Under the pieces are notes generated by a model, which saw only the letters and a list, made by a program, of their open reading frames with translations, was not told where the DNA came from and ran no database searches. 58,368 bases of DNA. Source: Woeseiaceae bacterium (GTDB lineage: Bacteria; Pseudomonadota; Gammaproteobacteria; Steroidobacterales; Woeseiaceae). Each line of letters begins with the position of its first letter. The first letter of the stretch is position 1. The DNA lies in contig JANQPG010000075.1 in NCBI GenBank assembly GCA_028289545.1, positions 1-58,368 of the forward strand. Direction: 5' to 3'. Both the position numbers and the translations under genes were made by a program. Of this stretch, positions 9,053-19,791 are shown one piece after another.

Positions 9053-11182
9053 ATGACAGCAAAGGCACCACAGACGCCGAAGGAAAACGGCCGCTCCAGC
9101 AGTTTGCTGGACGCAGCCAGAGCCTTGACGCGCACCATTCCGGGGCTTGCCGAGAGCAATTCAGCCGCGGAAGGTGAGGCCGTCTCCGACATCCTGGCGC
9201 CAATGGGTTTACCCGAAGAGGTGCTGGCGGCCGCTTGCCTGCACCCCCTGGTTCGAGATGGCCTGCTTGACACTAAGTCAATAGATTTCAAACACCTGGA
9301 ATCCATTTCTCCACTGATTTCTGGGCTTGAGCAGCTGAATCGCTTTCGGATGCCCGCAGAGTGGCGTCCCGGCGAAGTGCTTGCGGTTCAGCAATCCGAG
9401 GCGCTCAGGAAAATGCTGCTGGCCGTCGTCAGCGACGTCCGCCTGGTACTCGTTCGCATTGCGCAACAGCTCTACCGGCTGCGCAACGCCAAGCACAGGC
9501 CCGACGCCGAACGCAGGCAGCTTGCGGTGGAAACCCGTGAAATCTACGCGGCGCTCGCCAATCGGCTGGGCGTCTGGCAGCTCAAATGGGAACTCGAGGA
9601 TCTCGCTTTCCGTTACCTCGATTCCGACCGGTACCAGAGCATCGCGTCGGCGCTCAACGAGAAGCGGATCGAGCGCGAAGCATTCATCGACAAGGTCAAG
9701 GCGATTCTGACGCGGGAACTCTCGTCCGCGGGCATTGCCGCGGACATCAGCGGGCGACCGAAACACATCTACAGCATCTTCCGAAAAATGGAGCGCAAGG
9801 AACGAGGGCTCGAGTCACTGTACGACATCCGGGCGGTGCGCGTACTCGTCGGGGACGTCAAGGACTGTTACGCAGCCCTTGGGGTCGTCCACAACCTGTG
9901 GTCCTACCTGCCCGGCGAGTTCGACGACTATATCGCCAACCCGAAGGACAACGACTATCGTTCTCTGCATACGGCGGTCATCGGCCCGGAACAGAAGACC
10001 GTCGAGATTCAGATCCGGACCCACGACATGCACCGCCAGGCCGAACTCGGCATCGCGGCACACTGGCGCTATAAGGAAGGCGGCGCAACCCCTGCCGCGT
10101 TCGACCAGAAAATATCGTTTCTGCGTCAGCTCCTCGAGCCAGCGACCGACGGCAGCGAGATCCTCGACCAGATCCGCGACGAGGTATTCGAAGATCGCGT
10201 ATACGCGATCAGCCCCAAGGGCGACGTCGTGGAACTGCCACCGCAGGCCACTCCGCTCGACTTTGCGTACCACGTGCACACGCAGGTTGGCCATCGCTGC
10301 CGCGGCGCCAAGGCCAACGGCCGGATCGTGCCGCTGACCTACCGCGTGCAGAACGGTGACCAGATCGAGATCATTACCGGTAGTCAGCCGCATCCGAGCA
10401 GAGACTGGCTAAGTCCCAAACTCGGCTACCTCGCGGGCGCCCGCAGCCGCGCCAAGGTCCGAAACTGGTTTCGCCAGCAGGATCGCGACGAACACCTGCG
10501 CCAGGGCCGCGACATCCTCGACCGCGAGCTGACGCGACTCAATGTGCGCGACGTCGGCAGCGACGAGCTGGCGACCCAGCTCAAATTCGCGTCCAGCGAC
10601 GCTCTGTGCGTCGCACTCGGCGCCGGCGACCTGACCGGCGCCGCCATTGCAACCGCGTTGCAAAACCTGAGACCCGACGAATCCGTCTCGCGAAGACGCG
10701 CGAAGCGACCGGCAAAGCCGAGTACGGGCAAGACGGACGGCGTGGCCATCGCCGGCGTCGGCGATCTGCTGTGCACCTTTGCGCGCTGCTGCAGGCCCGT
10801 GCCGCCGGAGGCTATAGCCGGGTACATTACGCAAGGGCGAGGTGTGAGCATCCACCGCGCCGACTGCGGCAACTTCCTCGGGCTGAACCGGCGCAGCCCC
10901 GAGCGCGTCCTGTCGGTCAGTTGGAGCGCCGGCGACAGAGGCCGCTACCCGGTCGACCTGACCGTGCGAGCCTTCGATCGCGCCGGACTGCTGCGAGACA
11001 TCAGCACCGTGCTCGCCGACGAGCATGCCAACGTACTCGACCTGAACAGCCATACGGACCGGAAAACGATGCAGTCCGTCATGCACATTTCGCTCGAAAT
11101 TGCCGATCTGCCGGCACTCAGCACAGCCATGACCCGCCTCGAGCGACTACCGAACGTCGTGTCGGTCAGCCGCAGCGCCTGA
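9053..11182 (+). CDS. relA: GTP pyrophosphokinase RelA
   Basis: A 709-residue long RelA/SpoT homolog that makes (p)ppGpp on starved ribosomes. Domains in order: a pseudo-hydrolase region without the HD catalytic pair; a synthetase domain containing GRPKHIYSIFRKM and EFDD at residues 289-292; a TGS domain (DRVYAISPKGDVVELP); a zinc-finger-like region (FARCCRPVPPEAIAGYITQGRG); and a C-terminal ACT domain. The acidic EFDD motif and the lost HD motif mark it as the synthetase-only RelA rather than SpoT. It is monocistronic and divergent from the yfaZ-like gene. Confidence 0.95.
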   Translation: MTAKAPQTPKENGRSSSLLDAARALTRTIPGLAESNSAAEGEAVSDILAPMGLPEEVLAAACLHPLVRDGLLDTKSIDFKHLESISPLISGLEQLNRFRMPAEWRPGEVLAVQQSEALRKMLLAVVSDVRLVLVRIAQQLYRLRNAKHRPDAERRQLAVETREIYAALANRLGVWQLKWELEDLAFRYLDSDRYQSIASALNEKRIEREAFIDKVKAILTRELSSAGIAADISGRPKHIYSIFRKMERKERGLESLYDIRAVRVLVGDVKDCYAALGVVHNLWSYLPGEFDDYIANPKDNDYRSLHTAVIGPEQKTVEIQIRTHDMHRQAELGIAAHWRYKEGGATPAAFDQKISFLRQLLEPATDGSEILDQIRDEVFEDRVYAISPKGDVVELPPQATPLDFAYHVHTQVGHRCRGAKANGRIVPLTYRVQNGDQIEIITGSQPHPSRDWLSPKLGYLAGARSRAKVRNWFRQQDRDEHLRQGRDILDRELTRLNVRDVGSDELATQLKFASSDALCVALGAGDLTGAAIATALQNLRPDESVSRRRAKRPAKPSTGKTDGVAIAGVGDLLCTFARCCRPVPPEAIAGYITQGRGVSIHRADCGNFLGLNRRSPERVLSVSWSAGDRGRYPVDLTVRAFDRAGLLRDISTVLADEHANVLDLNSHTDRKTMQSVMHISLEIADLPALSTAMTRLERLPNVVSVSRSA

Positions 11183-11305
11183 GCGCTCGGGTCTTTTCGG
11201 TTACACTTCGGGCCACCTGCTGCTGGGCGGGCTACACCAACAATAATCGGAAGCCGTCTCAAAACGTTTGTGGCCGCTTCCCAACCGAACAACGGGTAAC
11301 ACGGC

Positions 11306-12784
11306 ATGCAGGAACTGGTAAGCACGTTAAACGGCTATGTCTGGAGTACCGCGCTCATCGGCATTTGCCTGGGCGCGGGACTGTTCTTCTCTATCGCCAC
11401 GCGCTTTGTCCAGGTGCGCATGTTCAAGGAGATGCTGCGCCTGCTGTTCTCCGGCAAGGAGTCCGATCGAGGCATTTCCCCGTTCCAGGCGCTCGCCGTG
11501 TCCCTGTCGGGCAGAGTCGGGACCGGCAACATTGCGGGCGTTGCGGCTGCGATCGGCTTTGGCGGCCCCGGCGCCGTATTCTGGATGTGGGTCGTGGCGT
11601 TCCTCGGCGCCGCAACCGCATACATCGAATCCACGCTTGGGCAAATCTACAAGGAAGTGGATGAGGGCCAGTACCGCGGCGGCCCCGCCTACTACATCGA
11701 AAAGGCGCTGGGACAAAAATGGTACGCCTGGCTGTTTGCGCTGACGACGATCCTCGCCTGCGGGCTACTCTTGCCCGGCGTACAGTCGAACGCCATTGCC
11801 AACGCCACGGAACTGGCCTTCGGCGGTGAGACGATCGTCCAGACGGCGTTCCTCGGGCCCGTGCCGCTCGCGAAGCTGATCGCCGGCTCGGGGGTTGTGC
11901 TGATACTCGGCATCATCATTTTTGGCGGCGTAAAACGCATTGCCCACTTTACGCAGGTCGTAGTGCCGTTCATGGCGATCACCTACATTGCCATGGCGCT
12001 GTTCATCATTGCGATCAACATTACGGAACTGCCCGCCATCATTGGCCTGATCGTCAACGACGCGTTTACCCCCATGGCCGGCGTCGGCGCCGCGATCGGC
12101 TGGGGCGTCAAGCGAGGCGTGTATTCGAACGAAGCCGGCCAGGGCACGGGACCACACGCCGCGGCGGCGTCTGAAGTGCAACACCCCGCCCAGCAGGGGC
12201 TCGTGCAGGCGTTCTCGGTCTACATCGACACGCTGTTCGTCTGCTCCGCCACGGCTTTCATGATACTGATCACGGGAGCCTACAACGTCCATCCGGAAGG
12301 CGCGTCAATACTGATTCAGAACCTGCCCGCGGACACGACGATCAGCAGTCCGGCGTTCACGCAGCTTGCCCTCGAAAGCGTCATGGGCAACGCCGGCAAG
12401 GTGTTCGTCGCCGTAGCGCTGTTCTTCTTCGCCTTCACAACCATGCTGGCGTATTACTACATTGCCGAAACCAACGTGGCCTACATCCGCCGCACGTTCC
12501 GCTTCCCGTACGAGATCACACTGCTCAAGCTCATGCTGCTCGGATCGGTCTTCTACGGCACGATCCGCACGGCAGACGTTGCGTGGGCCATGGGCGACCT
12601 TGGCGTCGGTCTCATGGCCTGGATGAACATCGGCGCCATACTTATCATATTCTTCCTGGCGAAACCCGCCATCAAGGCGCTCAGGGACTACGAGGAACAG
12701 CGTAAAGCCGGCGTCAGCGAATTCACCTTCGACCCGGAGAAACTCGGCATCAAGAACGCCGACTTCTGGAAAAACAAGCAATAA
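11306..12784 (+). CDS. Sodium:alanine/glycine symporter (AGCS family)
   Basis: A 492-residue inner membrane transporter with about ten or more transmembrane helices. Family text includes SLSGRVGTGNIAGVAAAIGFGGPGA in the first half and GWGVKRGVYSNEAGQGTGPHAAA in the middle. AGCS proteins import alanine or glycine with sodium; the exact substrate cannot be read from sequence. It ends just before a strong hairpin shared with the convergent lpd gene. Confidence 0.93.
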   Translation: MQELVSTLNGYVWSTALIGICLGAGLFFSIATRFVQVRMFKEMLRLLFSGKESDRGISPFQALAVSLSGRVGTGNIAGVAAAIGFGGPGAVFWMWVVAFLGAATAYIESTLGQIYKEVDEGQYRGGPAYYIEKALGQKWYAWLFALTTILACGLLLPGVQSNAIANATELAFGGETIVQTAFLGPVPLAKLIAGSGVVLILGIIIFGGVKRIAHFTQVVVPFMAITYIAMALFIIAINITELPAIIGLIVNDAFTPMAGVGAAIGWGVKRGVYSNEAGQGTGPHAAAASEVQHPAQQGLVQAFSVYIDTLFVCSATAFMILITGAYNVHPEGASILIQNLPADTTISSPAFTQLALESVMGNAGKVFVAVALFFFAFTTMLAYYYIAETNVAYIRRTFRFPYEITLLKLMLLGSVFYGTIRTADVAWAMGDLGVGLMAWMNIGAILIIFFLAKPAIKALRDYEEQRKAGVSEFTFDPEKLGIKNADFWKNKQ

Positions 12785-12788
12785 ACAA

Positions 12789-12816
12789 GGCCGGTCGTCG
12801 AATCCGACGACCGGCC
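12789..12816. terminator. Bidirectional terminator between the AGCS symporter and lpd
   Basis: A perfect 12-bp inverted repeat (GGCCGGTCGTCG with its complement) around a four-base AATC loop. It lies between two convergent genes, and T-containing tracts flank it on each side when read in either direction. Confidence 0.85.
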
Positions 12817-12829
12817 TATTGTCTCTCTA

Positions 12830-14257
12830 TCACTTGTTCATGTAGTTGAGCGCGCGTTTGTCCGCGGCGAGCGCCGCTTCGTGGACGGCTTCCGACAAAC
12901 TCGGGTGCGCGTGGATGGTTCTCTGGATGTCTTCGGTGCTTGCCGCAAACTCCATTGCGAGCACGGCTTCGCCGATCAATTCTCCGGCCATCGGACCCAC
13001 AATGTGCACGCCGAGAATCTCGTCGTCATCAGCCGCCGAGATCACCTTGACCATGCCGGAGGTTTGCTCCATCGCCTTGGCCCTGCCGCTCGCCGCAAAC
13101 GGGAATGAGCCGGTCTTGTAGGGCCGACCGCTGCTGGTCACCTCCGCTTCGGTCTTGCCGACCCAGGCGATTTCGGGCGCCGTGTAGATGACCGACGGGA
13201 TGACGTTGTAGTTGACCTCGGCGACCTCGCCGGCAATGAGGTCAGCCGCCATGACGCCCTCCTCCGAGCCCTTGTGGGCCAGCATCGGTCCGCGCACACA
13301 ATCTCCGATCGCGTAGACGTCCTTGACCGGCGTACGGCATTCGTCGTCGACTTCGATGAAGCCCCGTTCATCGGTAACGATGCCGGAGTCCTCCGAGAAC
13401 AGACCCTCCGTGTGCGGCCGACGTCCGACAGCCACCACGAGCTTGTCGAACTCCGCCGTTTGCGCACCCTGGGCATCGTCGTATTCGACCCGCACTACAC
13501 CGTCAGCAACGGTTGCCGACGTCAGCTTGGCGCCGAGCCGCACGTCCAGCCCCTGTTGTTTGAAGTCTTTCGCCGCAACCTTCGCCACGTCGCGATCCGC
13601 CATGAACAGGAAGTCGCCCATTGCCTCGAGGATCGTGACCTCAGAGCCCAGCCGCGACCAGACGCTGCCGAGTTCGAGGCCAATGACGCCGGCGCCGATA
13701 ACGCCGAGGCGCGGCGGCACGGCGTCGAACTCCAGCGCATCCCAGGAATCGACAATGTATTCGCCGTCGAAGCGTGCGAACGGCAGTTCGATGGGCGTGG
13801 AACCCGACGCGAGAATGATGTGCTCGGCCGTGAGCACCTCGACATCGCCGTTGGCCTGGGTAAATTCCACCTGCTTGTTCGCGAGCAGCTTGCCGTGCCC
13901 TACCAGCCCTTCGACCTTGTTGGCTTTGAAAAGACCGGCAATGCCGCCCGTCAGCTGACGCACGATACCGGCACGACGCTTCTGCATCCCGGCAATGTCG
14001 ATACCCACGTCACCGGTCGTTATGCCGTGCTTCTTGAACTCGTGCGTTGCCCGGTGATAGAGCTCCGACGACTCGAGCAGCGCTTTCGACGGTATACAGC
14101 CCGCGTTAAGGCAGGTGCCGCCAAACGCATACTTGCCGTCGCGATTCTGCCACTCGTCGATACAGGCAACCTTGAAACCGTTTTGCGCCGCGCGGATCGC
14201 GGCAATGTAGCCGGCGGGTCCGGCGCCAATGACGACGACGTCGTACTTCTTGCTCAT
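12830..14257 (-). CDS. lpd: Dihydrolipoyl dehydrogenase (E3)
   Basis: A 475-residue FAD disulfide oxidoreductase. The N-terminal FAD site is VIGAGPAGYIAAI; the redox pair Cys49/Cys54 lies in GGTCLNAGCIPSK; the NAD site is GVIGAGVIGLELGSVWSRLG; and the C-terminal base is in HAHPSLSEAVHEA. It reoxidises the lipoyl arm of 2-oxoglutarate dehydrogenase and other lipoyl complexes. Last gene of sucA-sucB-lpd, 10 bp after sucB. Confidence 0.97.
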   Translation of the reverse strand: MSKKYDVVVIGAGPAGYIAAIRAAQNGFKVACIDEWQNRDGKYAFGGTCLNAGCIPSKALLESSELYHRATHEFKKHGITTGDVGIDIAGMQKRRAGIVRQLTGGIAGLFKANKVEGLVGHGKLLANKQVEFTQANGDVEVLTAEHIILASGSTPIELPFARFDGEYIVDSWDALEFDAVPPRLGVIGAGVIGLELGSVWSRLGSEVTILEAMGDFLFMADRDVAKVAAKDFKQQGLDVRLGAKLTSATVADGVVRVEYDDAQGAQTAEFDKLVVAVGRRPHTEGLFSEDSGIVTDERGFIEVDDECRTPVKDVYAIGDCVRGPMLAHKGSEEGVMAADLIAGEVAEVNYNVIPSVIYTAPEIAWVGKTEAEVTSSGRPYKTGSFPFAASGRAKAMEQTSGMVKVISAADDDEILGVHIVGPMAGELIGEAVLAMEFAASTEDIQRTIHAHPSLSEAVHEAALAADKRALNYMNK

Positions 14258-14267
14258 GCTGCTTGCC

Positions 14268-15482
14268 CTATACCTTGAGTAACAGTCTGCCGGGATCTTC
14301 CAGCAGATCCTTGATCGTCACGAGGAACTGCACGGCCTCGCGGCCGTCGATGATGCGGTGATCGTAAGTCAGCGCAAGGTACATCATTGGCCGCGCCTCG
14401 ATATTGCCGTCGACCACCATGGGCCGCTGCTGGATCGAGTGCATGCCGAGGATGGCGCTCTGTGGCTGATTCAGGATCGGCGTCGACATCATCGAACCGA
14501 AGATGCCGCCGTTGGTGATCGTAAACGTGCCCCCGGTCAGGTCTTCCATGCCAATGCTGCCGTCCTGCGCTTTGCCGGCCATGGCCGACAGCGCGGCCTC
14601 GAAGTCCGCGAAGCTCATGTGGTCGACGTCGCGGAGCACGGGCACCATCAGGCCCCGATCCGACGATACAGCAATGCCGATATCGTAGTAGTTGTGGTAC
14701 ACGATATCGGTGCCCTCGACGGAGGCGTTGATCACGGGGAATTTCTTGAGGCCCTCGACGGCGGCTTTTGCAAAAAAGGACATGAAACCGAGCCGCACGC
14801 CGTGAGCCTTCTCGAAGTCGTCGCGATAACGCTTGCGCAACGCCATGACTTCGGTCAGGTCGACCTCGTTGAAGGTCGTGAGCATAGCCGCAGTGTGCTG
14901 CGCTTCGACCAGGCGCTCGGCAATCCGCGCCCTGAGGCGCGTCATCGGCACGCGCTGCTCGCTCCGGTCAAAGCCGGCCTCGACAACTTCGTCGGTTGCT
15001 ACCGCGGCCGGGTCCCCGGGATTGACGTTGCTGCTGTCGTCGACCTTCAGAAACGCCATGACGTCGGACTTGGTAATGCGCCCGTCCTTGCCCGTGCCGC
15101 TGACCATTGTGGCATCCAGATCGTGCTCCTCGAGCAGACGCCGAACAGCCGGACTCGTCTTGGGAGCGCGATCGGGGTCATCGGCCGCAGGCGTCGCCGC
15201 AACCGTTTTCGCCGATTCTTCCGGCGCCGCGGCTGCGGGCGCTTCACCCTCTTCCAGCACCGCCAGCACGTCGCCGGCCGTTACGGTTGCGCCTTCCTCG
15301 ATGCGAATTTCCGCCAGCGTGCCGGCAGCAGGGGCCGGCACTTCGAGAACCACCTTGTCGGTCTCGAGATCGACCAGGTTCTCGTCGCGCGACACGCCGT
15401 CACCCGCTTTCCTGTGCCACGCCACGAGGGTTGCGTCGCTGACCGATTCCGGTAACGGCGGCACCTTGATTTCAATGCTCAT
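14268..15482 (-). CDS. sucB: 2-oxoglutarate dehydrogenase E2, dihydrolipoyl succinyltransferase
   Basis: A 404-residue protein with one lipoyl domain (about residues 1-76, lipoylated Lys in [11 protein letters not shown]), an Ala/Pro/Glu linker, a peripheral subunit-binding domain (about 108-145, [27 protein letters not shown]), and the C-terminal acyltransferase domain with active-site His and Asp in [12 protein letters not shown]. It transfers succinyl groups to CoA. Two bases separate it from sucA, so the pair is clearly one operon. Confidence 0.97.
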   Translation of the reverse strand: MSIEIKVPPLPESVSDATLVAWHRKAGDGVSRDENLVDLETDKVVLEVPAPAAGTLAEIRIEEGATVTAGDVLAVLEEGEAPAAAAPEESAKTVAATPAADDPDRAPKTSPAVRRLLEEHDLDATMVSGTGKDGRITKSDVMAFLKVDDSSNVNPGDPAAVATDEVVEAGFDRSEQRVPMTRLRARIAERLVEAQHTAAMLTTFNEVDLTEVMALRKRYRDDFEKAHGVRLGFMSFFAKAAVEGLKKFPVINASVEGTDIVYHNYYDIGIAVSSDRGLMVPVLRDVDHMSFADFEAALSAMAGKAQDGSIGMEDLTGGTFTITNGGIFGSMMSTPILNQPQSAILGMHSIQQRPMVVDGNIEARPMMYLALTYDHRIIDGREAVQFLVTIKDLLEDPGRLLLKV

Positions 15483-15484
15483 GC

Positions 15485-18352
15485 TTATTTCCGTTCAGTG
15501 TCCCGGGGCCTGGCCGATTTGCTGGCCTTGATCTCGATATCAAGGGCTGCTTCGACCAGCGCCTGCTGTTGTTGTAGATGTACCTTGAAAATCCCGGAAG
15601 CGGGCGCCGCCGCGCTTGGACGGCCCGCGTAATAGAGTTGCTGTTCCGCGCCCAAAGGCTCCTGCAGCCGATGGCGGATCTGATACCAGGCGCCCTGGTT
15701 CTGCGGCTCTTCCTGGCACCAGACGATTTCGCGCACGTGGGGATAGTTCGCCAGCAGCGCCGCGTACTCCTCACGCGGGAACGGATACAGTTGCTCGATC
15801 CGCACGAGCGCCGTTTCGTTCTTGCCGTGCACCTGCCTCGCTTCCAGGAGGTCGTAGTACACCTTGCCGCTGCAGAACACGACCCGGCGCGTGTCTTCGG
15901 GCGCAATCGCCTCGGTCTCGCCGATCAAAAGCTCGAACGCACCGGTCGACAGCGACTCAAGCGGCGACACCGACATCTTGTGGCGTAGCAGGCTTTTTGG
16001 GGTCATGACGATCAGCGGCTTGCGGAACTTGCGTAACATCTGCCGGCGCAGCATGTGGAACATTTGCGCGGGCGTCGACGGTACGCAGACCTGCATATTG
16101 TGTTCGGCACACAGCTGCAGAAACCGCTCGAGCCTCGCCGAGGAATGCTCGGGTCCCTGGCCCTCGTAGCCGTGCGGCAAGAACAGCGTCAGTCCGCAGA
16201 GCCGGCCCCACTTGGCCTCCCCCGAACTGATGAACTGATCGATCACCACCTGTGCGCCGTTGGCAAAGTCGCCGAACTGGCCTTCCCATATGCACAGCGT
16301 TTCGGGCTCGGTGGTGGCGTAGCCGTATTCGAAGCCCATGACGGCCTCTTCCGACAGCAGCGAGTCGATGACTCGAAAGCCGTTGGGCCTGTCGGTCAGG
16401 GTTTTGAGCGGTATGTACTCCACGTTGTTGCGCTGGTTGTGCAGCACGGCATGACGGTGGAAAAAGGTCCCCCGCCCGCTGTCCTGTCCGACAATCCGGC
16501 AGTCGTAGCCTTCGTCGATGAGGCCCGCATAAGCCATCGTCTCGGCAAATCCCCAGTCCATGTCGACGTCGCCCTTCGCCATGCGCGCGCGTTCGTCCAT
16601 GATCCTTTGCACTCGCCCGTGCAGCTTGAGGTCCGGGGGCACGGTCACGAGTTGGTCGGCCAGCTCCGCGACCTTGGCGGGGCTGACGGTCGTATCGATC
16701 GCCTCGTCCCAACTACGGTCGTGATACGGCGTCCAGTCCACGGTGTACTCGTCGCCGATCATGCCGAGCGTTCGCTCCGGCACGGGCTCGCCGCGATCCA
16801 GCTTGTCGCGATATTGGTCCTGAAGTCGAGTGACGTCGGCCGGCAGTACCGTGCCCTCGGTGGCGAGACGATCCGCGTACACGGTGCGGGTCGTCTGCTG
16901 CTCGCGAATCCGCCCGTACATGATCGGTTGCGTGGCCGACGGCTCGTCGGCTTCGTTGTGGCCGTGCCGGCGGTAGCACACGAGATCGATGACGACGTCC
17001 TTCTTGAACTTCTGTCGATATTCGAGCGCCAGTCGGGTGACAAAAATTGCCGCCTCGGGGTCGTCGCCGTTCACATGGAACACCGGCGCCTCAATCATCT
17101 TCGCCACATCCGAGCAGTAATCGGTCGAACGCGCGTCCGATGGCCTGCTCGTCGTGAAACCAATCTGGTTGTTGACCACAATGTGCAAGGTCCCGCCGGT
17201 ACGGAAACCGTTGGTCTGCGACATCTGGAACGTTTCGGTGACGACACCCTGACCCGAGAACGCAGCGTCGCCGTGAATCAGCACGGGGAGCACCTCGGCG
17301 CGCTCGGCGTCGTTGCGGCGCTGTTGCCGGGCCCGCACCGAGCCCTCCACGACCGGGTTGACGATCTCGAGATGCGACGGGTTGAACGCGAGCACAACGT
17401 GCACGTTGCCCCCCGGGGTTGCCATATCGGCCGAGAATCCCTTGTGGTACTTGACGTCGCCAGAGCCTTTCAATTCGTCGAGGTCGTAGTTGCCCTCGAA
17501 CTCCTCGAACAGTTCCTCGGGCGATTTGCCGAGAATATTGACGAGCACGTTGATCCGGCCACGATGGGCCATGCCAATCACAATTTCCCGCACGCCGCGC
17601 GCGCCGCCCTGCTGCACGACGTCGTCGATCATCGGGATCAGGCTCTCGCCACCCTCGAGCGAGAAGCGCTTCTGACCCACGTAGCGAGTGTGCAGATAAC
17701 GCTCGATCCCTTCGGCGTTGGTCAGCTGTTTGAGGATTGCACGACGTTCATCGTCGCTCAGGTTGCTGCTCGAGGCGCCGCGCTCGAAGCGGGCTTTGAG
17801 CCAGAGCCTTTCCCGAGCGCGGGAAATGTGCGCAAACTCGACCCCGATCTTGCCGCAGTAAATCGCTTTCAAGGTCGCGAGGATGTCCTTGAGCTTCATG
17901 CGCTTGTCGCCGCTGCCGGCAAGGCCACCCGCATAGAACTCCGTCTCCATGTCCGCGTCGGACAGGCCGAGGTAGTCGAGCTTGAGGACGCCGGGAACCG
18001 GGCGCTTCATCAGCCCCAGCGGGTCGATATCGGCGATCTGGTGGCCGCGAAGACTGTAGACCTGGATCAGCCGCGCGACGGCTGCCTGCTTCTCGCCGGA
18101 AGCAGGGGCGACGCCTTTGCGGCGCACGAGGCCCACACGACGGCCCCCTTTTGCCTGGCGCTTGAGGTCGTCACGAATGGCCGAGTGCACAACCTCACCG
18201 TTAGCGTCGCCCAGGGTCTCGAAGTATCGCCGCCAGACCTCGGGCACGCTGTCCGGGTCGTTCAGGTAACGCTCGTAAAACTGCTCGATGGCTGCGGCGT
18301 TGCTGCCGAATAAGGGCGTCGTGGCGTACAGCTCGGTCAGCGATTTGCTCAT
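15485..18352 (-). CDS. sucA: 2-oxoglutarate dehydrogenase E1
   Basis: A 955-residue thiamine-diphosphate enzyme that decarboxylates 2-oxoglutarate in the TCA cycle. Family text includes the N-terminal [36 protein letters not shown], the ThDP-site [19 protein letters not shown], and [25 protein letters not shown] near the C-terminus. ATG at 18352 is preferred to a TTG two codons upstream. No sdh or sucCD genes flank the cluster in this window. Confidence 0.97.
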   Translation of the reverse strand: MSKSLTELYATTPLFGSNAAAIEQFYERYLNDPDSVPEVWRRYFETLGDANGEVVHSAIRDDLKRQAKGGRRVGLVRRKGVAPASGEKQAAVARLIQVYSLRGHQIADIDPLGLMKRPVPGVLKLDYLGLSDADMETEFYAGGLAGSGDKRMKLKDILATLKAIYCGKIGVEFAHISRARERLWLKARFERGASSSNLSDDERRAILKQLTNAEGIERYLHTRYVGQKRFSLEGGESLIPMIDDVVQQGGARGVREIVIGMAHRGRINVLVNILGKSPEELFEEFEGNYDLDELKGSGDVKYHKGFSADMATPGGNVHVVLAFNPSHLEIVNPVVEGSVRARQQRRNDAERAEVLPVLIHGDAAFSGQGVVTETFQMSQTNGFRTGGTLHIVVNNQIGFTTSRPSDARSTDYCSDVAKMIEAPVFHVNGDDPEAAIFVTRLALEYRQKFKKDVVIDLVCYRRHGHNEADEPSATQPIMYGRIREQQTTRTVYADRLATEGTVLPADVTRLQDQYRDKLDRGEPVPERTLGMIGDEYTVDWTPYHDRSWDEAIDTTVSPAKVAELADQLVTVPPDLKLHGRVQRIMDERARMAKGDVDMDWGFAETMAYAGLIDEGYDCRIVGQDSGRGTFFHRHAVLHNQRNNVEYIPLKTLTDRPNGFRVIDSLLSEEAVMGFEYGYATTEPETLCIWEGQFGDFANGAQVVIDQFISSGEAKWGRLCGLTLFLPHGYEGQGPEHSSARLERFLQLCAEHNMQVCVPSTPAQMFHMLRRQMLRKFRKPLIVMTPKSLLRHKMSVSPLESLSTGAFELLIGETEAIAPEDTRRVVFCSGKVYYDLLEARQVHGKNETALVRIEQLYPFPREEYAALLANYPHVREIVWCQEEPQNQGAWYQIRHRLQEPLGAEQQLYYAGRPSAAAPASGIFKVHLQQQQALVEAALDIEIKASKSARPRDTERK

Positions 18353-18516
18353 TTTCAAGATGGCCGGGTCACGAATGGCCAGGCGGTCCTGCCGGAACCG
18401 TCGGCACAGCTGAAGGGTAGAGATCTCAAGAAGGGCGGCTAGTTTAGCCTAAGCCGCTGACAGAGGGAATCGACTTTCGGCTAGTGCAGCCCTTCCAGGA
18501 TAGTGACGGCGGGGGA
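18353..18516. other. Gap upstream of sucA
   Basis: A 164-bp gap between sucA and the downstream end of the DUF5658-like gene, both read on the minus strand. It must hold the sucA promoter. No clear hexamers, hairpin or open frame with coding character were seen. Confidence 0.5.
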
Positions 18517-19023
18517 TCAGAGAACTTTAAGCAAGCTGACGATTTCGTAACAGACGAGGCAGCAGTAGAAACTGAAAAAGCTGGTCAATATCAGCCCCGT
18601 TCGCAGCCGGTTCATGAAGCGGGTCTTGGCGAGGTAAACCAGGATCAGGATGCCGCCCCCGGTCAACGCCATCTTGGTCGCCACAAAGACGCCGGTACCC
18701 AGCTCCATGACGGCGGCCATCACCGGGTTGGCCTCGTACATGCCGTGTGACAGCAACTTGAGCGTCATGAACGCGTCGGCGCAGCTCAGCAACATCGTGC
18801 CGACGGCAAGAAAAAACAGCCAGGGATGGTGCCAGTCGAGGAACACGATATCGGCGTCGCTTGTGCGCCGGTTCTGCCGGCGCCGCGAGCGGGTGAAACC
18901 GTAAAACACGGTTTTCCAGCTGGTCACCCGGCGCTCAGCCGGGGCGCGACGATCCGCCGGAGCCAGGCTACCGGCTGCGGCGCCCGACGATTCGCTCAAG
19001 ACCCATCCTGTCGCTTCGCTCAT
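18517..19023 (-). CDS. DUF5658-like membrane protein
   Basis: 168 residues: a charged cytoplasmic N-terminus of about 55 residues rich in Arg and Ala, then three hydrophobic helices (about 65-85, 100-125, 138-165). The text LSCADAFMTLKLLSHGMYEANPVMAAVME fits the DUF5658 family, in which a conserved Asp and an Asn-Pro lie in or near membrane helices. Function unknown. Monocistronic, 54 bp after the cytochrome gene on the same strand. Confidence 0.7.
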   Translation of the reverse strand: MSEATGWVLSESSGAAAGSLAPADRRAPAERRVTSWKTVFYGFTRSRRRQNRRTSDADIVFLDWHHPWLFFLAVGTMLLSCADAFMTLKLLSHGMYEANPVMAAVMELGTGVFVATKMALTGGGILILVYLAKTRFMNRLRTGLILTSFFSFYCCLVCYEIVSLLKVL

Positions 19024-19077
19024 ATCTTCTCGCTATTCGCTCTTTATTGGTTGTCGTGTCGCTCCGGACCCACGCCC

Positions 19078-19590
19078 TTATTCACCGGTTTCTTCGAGCA
19101 GGTAGGCGATCAGGTTGTCGCGATCGGCCGCCTCCCTGAGCCCGGGGTAAGTCATCCGGTTGCCCGGCAGAAACTTCGCCGGTTGCTGGAGCCAAGCGTC
19201 AAGCGCGCGCGGCGTCCAGACAAAATCCGCCTCCAGCAAAGCGTTGGAGTAGCTGTAACCCGATACGTTCCCCACGGGACTCGTGAAGAAGCCGTGCAGA
19301 TTCGGCCCCACCATGTTTGCCCCGCCTTCGTTGAGACTGTGGCAGGCCGCGCAGACGCGCGCCGCATCAGCCCCGGCCTCCCGGTCGGCCGACGCGTAGG
19401 GTTCGCTGGCAAGCCACTCGGCCGGAGTAAGCACCGTTTGCTCGCCTAGGTTGGCCGCAGTCAACACGGGTGTCTCCGCCTGGCCGGGCGCTGAGCTGTC
19501 CTCGCCACCACAGGCACCCAGCATCGCTGCCGGCAGCAGCAGCAAAACGGGACTTACGCGAAAATGTACAGATTGCAAAAAGCTCTGCAT
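19078..19590 (-). CDS. c-type cytochrome, class I, probable lipoprotein
   Basis: A 170-residue exported monohaem cytochrome. The signal sequence (residues 1-26) contains MLGAC, so Cys27 may be lipidated. The haem site is CAACH (80-84), and the distal ligand is probably the Met of GNRMTYPG about 65 residues later. GPNLHGFF and YSNAL are typical of cytochrome c2/c550. It is likely a periplasmic electron carrier; no oxidase or reductase partner lies next to it. Confidence 0.88.
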   Translation of the reverse strand: MQSFLQSVHFRVSPVLLLLPAAMLGACGGEDSSAPGQAETPVLTAANLGEQTVLTPAEWLASEPYASADREAGADAARVCAACHSLNEGGANMVGPNLHGFFTSPVGNVSGYSYSNALLEADFVWTPRALDAWLQQPAKFLPGNRMTYPGLREAADRDNLIAYLLEETGE

Positions 19591-19791
19591 GGGGTCCGTT
19601 ACGCCTCCGGATATGTAATATAGGGAGCAAGTCTCGTACCAGAAAACACGTGCACTCGACTTGTCAACAACTTAGCGCTCAAGCGCCGACACTCGCCTCG
19701 CAGCGATCGGGCGAAGTGTATAGCAGACCGACGGATAGCGGCACAGCTTAGGGCATAATAGGGAACTCAGAGTTCAGGTTTGGGGGCGACG

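Noticed and set aside
9053..9300. SpoT-type hydrolase activity in the relA product
   Set aside because: The HD pair is absent and the synthetase has EFDD, the synthetase-only signature.
16055..18313. A 752-codon open frame antisense to sucA
   Set aside because: It mirrors a highly conserved gene in GC-rich DNA, has shadow composition (His/Arg/Val-rich) and no recognisable domain.
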